This document shows positions 46,352 to 54,696 of a stretch of 64,000 nucleotides of DNA, in pieces. A program made the translations under genes and the position numbers. Position 1 is the first letter of the stretch. Every line of letters starts with the position of its first letter. Under the pieces are notes generated by a model, which was given only the letters and a program-made list of their open reading frames with translations, searched no databases and was not told the origin of the DNA. This DNA comes from Rhizobium sp. L43 (lineage in GTDB: Bacteria; Pseudomonadota; Alphaproteobacteria; Rhizobiales; Rhizobiaceae): positions 186,001-250,000 of the forward strand of contig NZ_NWSQ01000005.1 of NCBI RefSeq assembly GCF_002531725.1. Reading direction: 5' to 3'.

Positions 46352-47278
46352 TCACTTCGCGATGGAAGGCGGGTTCCAGTCGGCGGGACGGTCAACGCCG
46401 CGCCGCTGTGCCGCCATCTCGGGCGATGGAACCAGGAACTGCATGGGATCGCCGCCCCATTTCGTGATCAAAGCCCCAAGGGATCCATCCTTGTACATGC
46501 CGTCGATCTGATCGGACACAGCCTTGGCCAGCTTCGGCGACTGCTTGGGAAGGTAGAATCCGGTCATGTAGGCTTGAAAATATTTGTAATCGGGGTGTGC
46601 GGCCACCTGTTCGTTTGTCGGCGGCTTCAGATATTCGATGCGGACCTTCATGTCGGGGCGCTGCTGTTGTTGATAGGTGATCAGCAACGGATCGAGAAAG
46701 CCAACGTCCAGACGCCCGGAAGAAATATCCTGGAACACACCTTCGGCGTTCGGGAACGTATGCGGTGATGCGTTAGGGACCTGCGCGATCGATTTCGCCC
46801 AGACATACCCCGTCACAGTGCCGAGATTTTTGCCTTCCAGGCTCGCAACATCCGGAAAGCTCGCCGTGCCGCTCACCGCCATGGCCGGCGGCGAATAGTA
46901 CGGAGGGTCAGTGAACAGGCCGACCTTCTGGCGAGCGTCGGACCATGCAATTCCGCCAATGGTTATATCAGCCCGCTGTGTCTGGACGGAAGCCAGCATG
47001 CCTGGGAAGTCGGTGACGTTGATTTCCATTTTGAGGCCGAGCTTATCGGCCACGGCTGTGAGGATGTCGCTGTCGAGACCGACCAGCTTTCCATCCTTGG
47101 CCGCCGTATAGGGCATGTAAGGCTGCACCGTAACGACGAGCGTGCCCGGCTTCATCAGTTCCAGATCGTCGGCATTCGCAGTGGATGGCACCGCCGTCGC
47201 GAATAGCCCCAAACCCAAGACCGCCAAGGCAACCAACCCATTCGCCTGCGATTTTTTCATCAATTCAGCATGTTTCAT
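46352..47278 (-). CDS. Amino-acid ABC transporter, binding protein
   Basis: Periplasmic family 3 solute-binding protein of 308 residues with a signal peptide ending PSTANA (about residue 36). Ligand-domain segments include VGLDSDILTAVADKLGLKMEI and ADITIGGIAWSDAR. GAGGGG six bases upstream of the ATG supports the start. It lies first in the importer-dadA unit and faces a GntR gene across a 149-bp AT-rich regulatory region. The ligand cannot be named. Confidence 0.92.
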   Translation of the reverse strand: MKHAELMKKSQANGLVALAVLGLGLFATAVPSTANADDLELMKPGTLVVTVQPYMPYTAAKDGKLVGLDSDILTAVADKLGLKMEINVTDFPGMLASVQTQRADITIGGIAWSDARQKVGLFTDPPYYSPPAMAVSGTASFPDVASLEGKNLGTVTGYVWAKSIAQVPNASPHTFPNAEGVFQDISSGRLDVGFLDPLLITYQQQQRPDMKVRIEYLKPPTNEQVAAHPDYKYFQAYMTGFYLPKQSPKLAKAVSDQIDGMYKDGSLGALITKWGGDPMQFLVPSPEMAAQRRGVDRPADWNPPSIAK

Positions 47279-47301
47279 TTGAAACCCCTCTTTGTGGTTA
47301 T

Positions 47302-47325
47302 ATATTGCTGATATATTGACAATAT
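47302..47325. promoter_or_regulatory. Operator candidate between the importer operon and GntR
   Basis: ATATTG (47302-47307) and CAATAT (47320-47325) form an inverted repeat within an AT-rich patch just upstream of the binding-protein start, in the divergent region with the GntR gene. Confidence 0.45.
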
Positions 47326-47427
47326 GCAGACATGATATGGAGTCAAGCAGATTCGTTGAGCGCCTTTTTTCTAGGCGGAAAAGCGTTTAGCTATGCGGAA
47401 ACGGGCAGAGAGAGGAAAACGCTGAAT

Positions 47428-48102
47428 ATGTCGGCATTCGAAGTGGATTACGAAGCGGCGGAATCGACACTGGCGGAACGGACGTACATTCGGCTGCGCG
47501 ACGACATCATTACGACGCTGCTTCCTCCCGGCACACTTCTGCGCGAAGCCGAGATCATGAAACGCATGGATGTCGGGCGCACCCCGGTCCGGGAGGCGAT
47601 TCAGCGTCTGCAATATGATGGTTTCGTTGTCGTCAGCGCGCGGCGCGGCACATTTGTGAGCAAGATCGATATCAATGATCTTACTGCGGTTTATGAGGCA
47701 CGAGCACGGATCGAGTCCTGGGCGACCCGGCTAGCTGCGGAAAGGCTGCGCGAGTTCGAGCGGCAAGAAGCGCGGCAACTGATCGATGAGCTCAAGCAAA
47801 CAACCGGTCCGATGGCGCTGGAGGACATCCTTGCTCTCGATCGCCGGGTTCACCGCTTCATTTACAAAGTGGCGAAAAACCCTTTCCTGTCGGATACGCT
47901 GGATCACTACCACAATCTGTCGCTGAGAATCCTGTACGTCGCCATGAAACGGTTTCCAAGCTTGGTGCCGCGCCTTGAGGACGTCTTGCATGATCAGGTC
48001 CTCATGCTTGAGGCGGTATGCAAAGGTGACGCAGATGAGGCCGAAAAGATCGCGATGGCTCACGTCATGAGCTTTGAGAGCGAGGTCCGGAAGGTAATCT
48101 GA
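47428..48102 (+). CDS. GntR-family regulator (FadR/FCD subfamily)
   Basis: Regulator of 224 residues. The GntR helix-turn-helix (about 12-75) has LLREAEIMKRMDVGRTPVRE, followed by an all-helical FCD ligand domain with LDRRVHRFIYKVAKNPF and HVMSFES-type metal/ligand positions. The ATG at 47428, preceded by GAGAGGAAAA, is preferred to the longer frame from 47332. Divergent orientation points to control of the amino-acid importer and dadA. Confidence 0.9.
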   Translation: MSAFEVDYEAAESTLAERTYIRLRDDIITTLLPPGTLLREAEIMKRMDVGRTPVREAIQRLQYDGFVVVSARRGTFVSKIDINDLTAVYEARARIESWATRLAAERLREFERQEARQLIDELKQTTGPMALEDILALDRRVHRFIYKVAKNPFLSDTLDHYHNLSLRILYVAMKRFPSLVPRLEDVLHDQVLMLEAVCKGDADEAEKIAMAHVMSFESEVRKVI

Positions 48103-48233
48103 ATTCGGATCTGGGAATTGGATGCAGCTTCAGCTGAACGAAGATATTTCCGGCAGAATGAGCCGTCCGAAACGATCTCGTGCTGCGAGTGGACTCGGGC
48201 ATCGACACCTGCCTGAATTCCACATCTCAGTGA

Positions 48234-48255
48234 GAGGCCGGTGTGAGCCGGCCTC
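48234..48255 (-). terminator. Hairpin after efp, possible terminator
   Basis: GAGGCCGG (48234-48241) pairs with CCGGCCTC (48248-48255) with a six-base loop, 22 bases beyond the efp stop. It has no clear U-tract. Confidence 0.35.
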
Positions 48256-48276
48256 CTGAACGGATGAAAACCAGGA

Positions 48277-48846
48277 TCAGTCCTTGGCGCGTTCGACGTA
48301 GGAATTGTCTTCCGTGGCGATGACGACGCGGGTGCCGGCATTGATGTGCGGCGGCACCATGGTGCGCACGCCGTTCGACAGCATGGCCGGCTTGTAGGAG
48401 GACGATGCCGTCTGACCCTTGACGACCGGTTCCGTCTCGGTGATTTCGAGCGTGACGTGGCGCGGCATCTGGATCGCCAGCGCAATGCCTTCATGCATTG
48501 ACAGAACGCAGGTCATGCCTTCCTGCAGATAAGCCTTGTCGTCACCCATCGTCTCAACATCGACGACGACCTGATCGTAGTTTCCAGGGTTCATGAAGTG
48601 AAAGCCTTCGCCGTCCTCGTAGAGGAACTGATGGTTCACGTCTTCGACGAAGGCGCGCTCGACCTGTTCGGTGGTGCGCCAGCGCTCGGAAACCTTCACG
48701 CCGTCGACGATGCGGCGCATGTCGACCTGGGTGACCGGCGTGCCCTTGCCCGGATGAAAGTTCTGGGCGGTGAGGACGACGTAGAGCTTGCCGTCGACGT
48801 CGAGAACGTTGCCCTTGCGGACCGAAGAGGCGATGACCTTGACCAT
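48277..48846 (-). CDS. efp: Translation elongation factor P
   Basis: EF-P of 189 residues, which rescues ribosomes stalled at polyproline. Lys34 in FHPGKGTP is the beta-lysylation site used when EpmA and EpmB are present, and both are encoded just across the divergent region. The three domains are complete, with the C-terminal segment [26 protein letters not shown] five bases upstream sets the start. Confidence 0.97.
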   Translation of the reverse strand: MVKVIASSVRKGNVLDVDGKLYVVLTAQNFHPGKGTPVTQVDMRRIVDGVKVSERWRTTEQVERAFVEDVNHQFLYEDGEGFHFMNPGNYDQVVVDVETMGDDKAYLQEGMTCVLSMHEGIALAIQMPRHVTLEITETEPVVKGQTASSSYKPAMLSNGVRTMVPPHINAGTRVVIATEDNSYVERAKD

Positions 48847-48990
48847 AAGACTTCCTTGTAACTCGGCTTTCAGCGTCGTAGAGGACTGTCGAGCCTCAAA
48901 GACGGAAATATTTTTCTTTGGGGCGCAACTAACCTAAAATCCGGGAAATAGCCATCCCCATACCGGCTTCTCCGGCGAAGAAAGCTTGGA

Positions 48991-50052
48991 ATGAACTCTT
49001 CGGCCAAAGCGTCCCCCTGGTGGACCCCGTCCGTGCATGCCGATCGCCGTGCCTTTCTGCTCGGGCGCAATGCGATCCAGGCGGCGTTGCGCGGGTTTTT
49101 CGCGCGCGAGGATTTCATCGAGGTGGATACGGCGGCGCTGCAGGTCTCGCCCGGCAACGAGGCGCATCTGCATGCTTTTGCCACGGAAGCGCTGACGACG
49201 GACGGGCAGAAGGCGCCGTTCTACCTGCACACTTCGCCGGAATTCGCCTGCAAGAAGCTGCTTGCGGCCGGCGAAGAACGCATCGCGTGTTTTGCCCATG
49301 TCTATCGCAATCGCGAGCGCGGGCCGCTGCACCATCCCGAATTCACCATGCTCGAATGGTATCGGGCCGGCGAAAGCTATGAGAGCCTGATGATGGATTG
49401 CGTGCGCATCCTGGCGCTTGCGGCCGAAACCGCAAAGACCGAGATGCTTGCCTATCGCGGCGGCGAGAGCGATCCCTTTGCGGGGCCGGAGCGGATCAGT
49501 GTCGCCGAGGCCTTCGAGCGGCATGCCGGCATCGATCTTCTCGCCTCGGTCGCCGTCGACGGTTCGACCGATCGCGATCATCTGGCCGCCGAGATGAAGC
49601 GCGTCGACATGCGGGTTGCCGATGACGATGGCTGGGCCGATCTCTTCAGCCGGGTGCTGGTCGAAAAGATCGAGCCGCATCTCGGCTTCGGCCGTATCAC
49701 CATCCTCGACCAATATCCCGTCTCGGAGGCGGCACTTGCGCGTCCCTCGGCGCGCGACCCCCGGGTTGCCGAACGTTTCGAGCTCTATGCCTGCGGCGTC
49801 GAGCTTGCCAACGGCTTCGGCGAGCTTACCAACGCCGGCGAACAGCGGCGGCGCTTCGAGATCGAGATGGCCGAGAAGGCGCGGGTCTACGGCGAGGCCT
49901 ATCCGATCGACGAGGATTTCCTCGCCGCACTGTCGCTGATGCCCGAGGCAAGCGGCATCGCGCTCGGCTTCGACCGGCTCGTGATGCTGGCGACGGGCGC
50001 ATCGCGCATCGATCAGGTGCTCTGGGCGCCGGTTGCGGAGTACGGAAGATGA
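48991..50052 (+). CDS. epmA: EF-P--(R)-beta-lysine ligase (EpmA/GenX/PoxA)
   Basis: Class II lysyl-tRNA synthetase-like enzyme of 353 residues without the anticodon-binding domain, which attaches beta-lysine to EF-P. Motif 2 (VYRNRERGPLHHPEFTMLEW) and motif 3 (SGIALGFDRLVMLATG) are intact, and ELANGFGELTNAGEQRRRF resembles the LysRS active site. It is divergent from efp and overlaps epmB by four bases. Confidence 0.95.
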   Translation: MNSSAKASPWWTPSVHADRRAFLLGRNAIQAALRGFFAREDFIEVDTAALQVSPGNEAHLHAFATEALTTDGQKAPFYLHTSPEFACKKLLAAGEERIACFAHVYRNRERGPLHHPEFTMLEWYRAGESYESLMMDCVRILALAAETAKTEMLAYRGGESDPFAGPERISVAEAFERHAGIDLLASVAVDGSTDRDHLAAEMKRVDMRVADDDGWADLFSRVLVEKIEPHLGFGRITILDQYPVSEAALARPSARDPRVAERFELYACGVELANGFGELTNAGEQRRRFEIEMAEKARVYGEAYPIDEDFLAALSLMPEASGIALGFDRLVMLATGASRIDQVLWAPVAEYGR

Positions 50053-51101
50053 ATGCCGTCAAGCCGATCAAGAGTGTCGACGATCTCGTGAAGGCGGGGC
50101 TTGCCGCACCGGCCGACCGCAAGGCGCTCGAGGCGGTTGCCGCGCGTTACGCAATCGCCCTGACGCCTGTCGTCACCAGGCTGATCGATCGAGCCGATCC
50201 GGATGATCCGATCGCACGGCAATTCGTGCCGGATGCCGCCGAACTCACGGTCGTGCCCGAAGAACGCGCCGATCCGATCGGCGATCATGCCCACAGCCCG
50301 GTCGAGGGCATCGTCCATCGCTATCCCGACCGCGTGCTGCTGAAGGCCGTGCATGTCTGCCCGGTCTATTGCCGTTTCTGCTTCCGGCGTGAAATGGTCG
50401 GGCCGCAGGGCCTCGGCACGCTCGATGCGGCGGCGATGCAGGCAGCCCTCGATTATATCAACAGCCATCAGGAAATCTGGGAGGTCATCCTCACCGGTGG
50501 CGATCCGCTGGTGCTTTCTCCGCGCCGCCTCCGCGAGATCATGGAGGCGCTTGGGGAAATCGCGCATGTGAAGATCGTGCGTTTCCACACCCGTGTTCCC
50601 GTCGTCGATCCCGGGAAGGTCGACGCGGCGTTGATCGCGGCGCTGAAGGCGAGCGGCAAGACGGTTTATGTGGCGCTGCACGCCAACCATGTCAGCGAAC
50701 TGACGAGCGAAGCGCGGGCGGCCTGCGCCCGTCTCGTCGATGCCGGCATCGCCATGGTCAGCCAGTCGGTGTTGCTCAAGGGCATCAACGACGATCCCGA
50801 CATGCTTGCGGAACTGATGAAGGCTTTCGTCGAAATCCGCGTCAAACCCTATTACCTGCATCATCCTGATCTGGCGCCCGGCACCGGTCATTTCAGATTG
50901 ACGATCGAGGAGGGGCAGAGGATCGTCGCCGCGCTGCGCGGGCGGATTTCCGGCCTCTGCCAGCCGACCTATATCCTCGATATCCCCGGCGGCCACGGCA
51001 AGGCCGTCGTCAGCGGAAGCACCGTTCGGGCGATGGGTGAGGGATGTTATTCCGTCTCGGACTATCGCGGCGGCGAGCATTCCTACCCGCCTGCGGATTG
51101 A
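50049..51101 (+). CDS. epmB: EF-P beta-lysylation protein EpmB (lysine 2,3-aminomutase family)
   Basis: Radical SAM, PLP-dependent enzyme of 350 residues that converts alpha-lysine to (R)-beta-lysine for EF-P. The [4Fe-4S] motif CPVYCRFC is at 104-111 (CxxxCxxC), ILTGGDPL follows, and the PLP lysine region is KPYYLHHPD. The ATG overlaps the epmA stop (ATGA). With efp and epmA it completes the modification set. Confidence 0.95.
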   Translation: MNAVKPIKSVDDLVKAGLAAPADRKALEAVAARYAIALTPVVTRLIDRADPDDPIARQFVPDAAELTVVPEERADPIGDHAHSPVEGIVHRYPDRVLLKAVHVCPVYCRFCFRREMVGPQGLGTLDAAAMQAALDYINSHQEIWEVILTGGDPLVLSPRRLREIMEALGEIAHVKIVRFHTRVPVVDPGKVDAALIAALKASGKTVYVALHANHVSELTSEARAACARLVDAGIAMVSQSVLLKGINDDPDMLAELMKAFVEIRVKPYYLHHPDLAPGTGHFRLTIEEGQRIVAALRGRISGLCQPTYILDIPGGHGKAVVSGSTVRAMGEGCYSVSDYRGGEHSYPPAD

Positions 51102-51274
51102 CACGAAGCGGCGCTTTCCGTGTCATTTCTGTACTCGTGACGCCCGAAATCGTGTCAAGTGCCGACGATAAATCGGCTTTAAAGCATTGGAATATAAAAT
51201 GTATTTCCACTTTCGGCTCAGAGATCGCTAAAATCCTAACTATGAGCAACAGTCATATTTAACCAGACAAATTA

Positions 51275-51295
51275 GCGGAATGTTCTGTTTTCCGC
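51275..51295. promoter_or_regulatory. Inverted repeat in the AT-rich leader of the carrier-protein cluster
   Basis: GCGGAA (51275-51280) and TTCCGC (51290-51295) flank nine bases, with TTA/TAA-type extensions (ATTAGCGGAA and TTCCGCACTAA). The 262-bp region 51102-51363 is clearly more AT-rich than its surroundings and should hold the cluster promoter; otherwise nothing is recognised in it. Confidence 0.4.
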
Positions 51296-51363
51296 ACTAA
51301 AAGAACGCTCATGACAAGGCGATGAACGCCGGTTCGGGATCATGAGAATCTTGGAGTGATGGG

Positions 51364-51615
51364 ATGAATACGACAATCCGCGACCTCGTAGCCAAATTCG
51401 GCAAGCTTCCTGTCGCAATCGACCAGGTCGCCGACGACGCCGATCTTTATGCGGCAGGTCTGACCTCCTTTGCTTCGGTGCAGCTGATGCTGGGCATCGA
51501 AGAGGCCTTCGACATCGAATTTCCCGACAATCTCCTGAACCGCAAATCCTTCGCCAGCATTTCGGCCATCGCCAAGACGGTCGATCTCATCCAGGACAGC
51601 CGGAAGGTCGCCTGA
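51364..51615 (+). CDS. Stand-alone aminoacyl carrier protein (ACP-like)
   Basis: Acidic carrier protein of 83 residues with the four-helix ACP pattern. The phosphopantetheine serine is most likely Ser35 in AAGLTSFASVQLML, where the usual DSL is replaced by TSF. Homologous small carrier proteins next to the synthetase-like ligase are loaded with glycine or alanine in Bradyrhizobium and Agrobacterium, so I read it as the partner of the ligase at 52801. GGAG precedes the ATG; its stop overlaps the next gene by one base. Confidence 0.88.
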   Translation: MNTTIRDLVAKFGKLPVAIDQVADDADLYAAGLTSFASVQLMLGIEEAFDIEFPDNLLNRKSFASISAIAKTVDLIQDSRKVA

Positions 51616-52796
51616 TGAACTTCCCCGTCAAGATCATGCAGGACGGTCTTGTCTCAAGGGTCGCCCGTGTCGCCGAAGTCGCGGCTAGACATGCCGATGC
51701 CGTCGATCTCGAAGGCCGTTTTCCTCGGGAAGCCGTGGATGTCATGAAGGCCGAAAGGCTGCTCGGCATCCAGGTGCCGCGCCATCTCGGCGGTGAATCC
51801 GCCTCGATCACCGAGATCGCCGAATTGTGCTCGATGCTCGGCCAGGCCTGCGCGGCAAGCGCCATGGTCTTCGCCATGCACCATATCAAGCTGTCGAGCC
51901 TCGTCGAACACGGCGCCGACAGCGAATGGCATCGCAGTTTCATGCGCGCCATCGCTGCCGACCAGCTGCTGATCGCGTCTGCGACCACTGAAGGCGGTAT
52001 CGGCGGAAACCTGCGCAACAGCATTTGCGCGGTCGAAGTCGACGGCGATATCTGCCGCCTCGAAAAGGACGCGACCGTCATTTCCTACGGTTCACATGCT
52101 GATGCCATCCTCATCACTTCGCGCAGCCATCCGCAGGCAGCGTCCTCCGATCAGGTGCTGACGGCCTTTACCAAGGACCAGTACACGCTCGAGAAGACGC
52201 ATGCCTGGAATACGCTCGGCATGCGCGGCACCTGCTCCGACGGCTTCCTTTTCAAAGGCGAAGCGCCGGCGCGTCAGATCCTGCCGAAGCCTTTCGCCGA
52301 GATCGCGGCGCAATCGATGCTCGCCTCTTCGCACCTGTTATGGAGCGGCGTCTGGTACGGCATTGCGGTCGATGCGGTCGCCCGCGCCCAGGCCTTCGTG
52401 CGCGCCGCCGCCCGCAAGGCGCCGGATGCCCAGCCGCCGGGTGCGCTGCGCCTCGCCGAAGTTTCGAACCTGCTGCAGATGGTCAAATCCAATGTGGTTG
52501 CCGGCCTGAAGGCCTATGAGGACGCCAAGGCCGATCAGGACAGGTTGTCGTCGATGGGCTTTGCGGTGGCGATGAACAACGTCAAGATCGCCTCTTCCGA
52601 GACGATCCTGGAGATCGTCAACCACGCCATGCTGATCTGCGGCATCATGGGCTACAAGAACGGTACGCCCTTCAGCCTCGGACGCCATCTGCGCGACGCA
52701 CATTCCGCGCAGCTCATGATTTCGAACGACCGCATCCTCGGCAACACGTCGAGCATGCTTCTCGTCCACAAGCAGGACACTAGCCTACTGGGGTAA
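51615..52796 (+). CDS. Acyl-CoA dehydrogenase-like flavoprotein
   Basis: Flavoprotein of 393 residues of the acyl-CoA dehydrogenase superfamily. N-terminal helices precede the beta domain ([18 protein letters not shown] and [15 protein letters not shown]) and the C-terminal helical FAD domain ([31 protein letters not shown]). It starts at the last base of the carrier-protein stop, so the two are coupled. Relatives in other systems oxidise acyl or prolyl groups held on carrier proteins, so a carrier-bound aminoacyl group is the likely substrate here (inference). Confidence 0.88.
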   Translation: MNFPVKIMQDGLVSRVARVAEVAARHADAVDLEGRFPREAVDVMKAERLLGIQVPRHLGGESASITEIAELCSMLGQACAASAMVFAMHHIKLSSLVEHGADSEWHRSFMRAIAADQLLIASATTEGGIGGNLRNSICAVEVDGDICRLEKDATVISYGSHADAILITSRSHPQAASSDQVLTAFTKDQYTLEKTHAWNTLGMRGTCSDGFLFKGEAPARQILPKPFAEIAAQSMLASSHLLWSGVWYGIAVDAVARAQAFVRAAARKAPDAQPPGALRLAEVSNLLQMVKSNVVAGLKAYEDAKADQDRLSSMGFAVAMNNVKIASSETILEIVNHAMLICGIMGYKNGTPFSLGRHLRDAHSAQLMISNDRILGNTSSMLLVHKQDTSLLG

Positions 52797-52800
52797 AGCC

Positions 52801-53709
52801 ATGGATATGCAGACCTCGTTTCTGGACCGGCTCTTCGAGTCCGGCCTGCTGATCGATACCGGCGTTGACGGTCTCTATGGCCGCAGCGGCCAGTTCGAAG
52901 ATGTCATCACCGCCTTCGAACGGCTGATCGACACATTCGGCGGCGCCGATGGCGCCGAGGCGATGCGTTTCCCGCCAGGCATGAACCGCGCGCTCTTCGA
53001 AAAGAGCGGTTACATGAAGAGCTTCCCGCAGCTTGCCGGCACGGTGCACAGCTTCTGCGGCAGCGAGCTCGACCATATGAGCCTGCTGCAATGCATGGAA
53101 GTCGGCGACGACTGGAGCAAGGACCAGAAGGCGACCGACATCGTGCTGACGCCGGCTGCCTGCTATCCGCTCTATCCGACGATCGCCAAGCGCGGCAACC
53201 TGCCGAAGACGGGCGGCCTGTTCGATCTGCAGTCCTACTGCTTCCGCCATGAGCCGTCGAAGGATCCCGCCCGCCAGCAGCTGTTCCGTATGCGCGAATA
53301 TATCTGCATGGGCACCGAGCAGCATGTCACCGATTTCCGCCAGCGCTGGATGGACCGCGGCGTCGAGATGATGAAGCAGGTCGGCCTCGACGTGACCATC
53401 GATGTCGCCAACGACCCGTTCTTCGGCCGTGCCGGGAAAATGATGGTCAACAATCAGCGTGACCAGAATCTGAAGTTCGAATTGCTGATCCCGATCACCT
53501 CGGCCGCCAATCCGACCGCCTGCATGAGCTTCAACTACCATCAGGATTCCTTCGGCTTGAAGTGGGGTCTCAATCTCGAAGACGGCAGCGTCGCCCACAC
53601 CGCCTGCGTCGGCTTCGGGCTGGAGCGTATCGCGCTTGCGCTGTTCCACCATCACGGGCTCGACGTGAAGGAATGGCCGGCCAGCGTGCGGAAAACGCTG
53701 TGGGGCTGA
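52801..53709 (+). CDS. Amino acid:[carrier protein] ligase (class II aaRS-like)
   Basis: Truncated seryl-tRNA-synthetase-like enzyme of 302 residues without a tRNA-binding domain. Class II motif 2 is [20 protein letters not shown] and motif 3 is [13 protein letters not shown]. Cys121, Glu166 and Cys269 lie where the zinc ligands of the Bradyrhizobium enzyme are (same spacing, offset 10). Characterised homologs adenylate glycine or alanine and pass it to the phosphopantetheine of a small carrier protein, not to tRNA. It begins four bases after the flavoprotein stop. Confidence 0.92.
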   Translation: MDMQTSFLDRLFESGLLIDTGVDGLYGRSGQFEDVITAFERLIDTFGGADGAEAMRFPPGMNRALFEKSGYMKSFPQLAGTVHSFCGSELDHMSLLQCMEVGDDWSKDQKATDIVLTPAACYPLYPTIAKRGNLPKTGGLFDLQSYCFRHEPSKDPARQQLFRMREYICMGTEQHVTDFRQRWMDRGVEMMKQVGLDVTIDVANDPFFGRAGKMMVNNQRDQNLKFELLIPITSAANPTACMSFNYHQDSFGLKWGLNLEDGSVAHTACVGFGLERIALALFHHHGLDVKEWPASVRKTLWG

Positions 53710-53717
53710 GCCGGTCG

Positions 53718-54680
53718 ATGACATCGGTATTTTCGGGAATCGACCCGGAAACCTATCGGGCGCATGCGCTGCATGCCAGTGAGCGCGCCTGGCCGGAAAC
53801 CAACTGCTATGTCGATCTCTGGATCGAGGTGCTGGCATCATCGGGTGTCGCGCCCGAGGCGATGCTGGGTTTTACCCTGACTCAGGATTTCGAGGGCGAC
53901 CAGTTCACCTTCTTCAAGGTGCCGCTCGAAGATCTCGAAGCGCTCTACGGCATTCGCGCCACCGAACTTGCCATCTATGACCGCGTCGAACGGCATGTCG
54001 AAGTGCAGATCGCGCGCGGGCGTCTCTGCCTGATCGAGATGGATTCCTTCTACATGCCGGATACGCGCGGCACCGCCTACCGGCAGGAGCACGGCAAGAC
54101 GACGGTTGCGATCAACCGGCTGGATGTTGCGGCCAAGCGCGTCGATTATTTTCACAATGCCGGCTATTTCCGCCTTGAAGGCGAGGATTTCGACGGGCTG
54201 TTCCAGCTGCACCTGACGGAAAACGATCCGCCATTCCTGCCCTATACGGAATTTGCGCGCTTCCCGGAAAACCCCGCGAATGAAAAGCATCTGCGGGAGA
54301 CCGCGCGGCGGCTTGCCGGGGTTCATTTCATCCGGCGTCCCGGCGAAAATCCGATCCGCGCTTTTGCAACCGTCTTTCCGCAGCAGGTGGAAGCGGTGGC
54401 GGAACGGCCGTTCGGCTTTTTCCACAAATATGCCTTCAACACGCTTCGCCAGGTGGGCGCCAATTTCGAGCTGGCGGCCGATCACCTCGCCTGGCTTTCC
54501 GCCGATGAATTCGCTGAAGCCGCCGAGCATGCCCGGCGCATTTCGGACGCGGCGAAATCCGTGCAGTTCCAGCTTGCCCGCGCCATTGCCCGCAGGAAGT
54601 TCGAGCCGCTGCAGGCAGCCCTTGATCCGGCCGCCGATGCATGGGATGCCATGATGACATCGCTTGCGGGGCGAATCTGA
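53718..54680 (+). CDS. DUF1839-family protein, possible aminoacyl transferase
   Basis: Protein of 320 residues that I place in DUF1839; no function is established. The N-terminal half has an ordered Cys-His pattern (PETNCYVDLW with Cys30, LIEMDSFYMPD near 105-115, RQEHGKTTVAINRLD with His125 and Asp136, then VDYFHNAGY). This recalls BtrH-type papain-like acyltransferases that move aminoacyl groups from carrier proteins to aminosugars. The C-terminal half is helical. The start at 53718 follows the ligase stop by eight bases; the upstream frame overlaps the ligase and is ignored. Confidence 0.82.
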   Translation: MTSVFSGIDPETYRAHALHASERAWPETNCYVDLWIEVLASSGVAPEAMLGFTLTQDFEGDQFTFFKVPLEDLEALYGIRATELAIYDRVERHVEVQIARGRLCLIEMDSFYMPDTRGTAYRQEHGKTTVAINRLDVAAKRVDYFHNAGYFRLEGEDFDGLFQLHLTENDPPFLPYTEFARFPENPANEKHLRETARRLAGVHFIRRPGENPIRAFATVFPQQVEAVAERPFGFFHKYAFNTLRQVGANFELAADHLAWLSADEFAEAAEHARRISDAAKSVQFQLARAIARRKFEPLQAALDPAADAWDAMMTSLAGRI

Positions 54681-54696
54681 AGCCGGAGATCTGACC

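Noticed and set aside
51364..53709. Ordinary fatty-acid or tRNA charging genes
   Set aside because: The ligase has no tRNA-binding domain and the carrier lacks the DSL motif, so neither fatty-acid ACP nor a seryl-tRNA synthetase fits.
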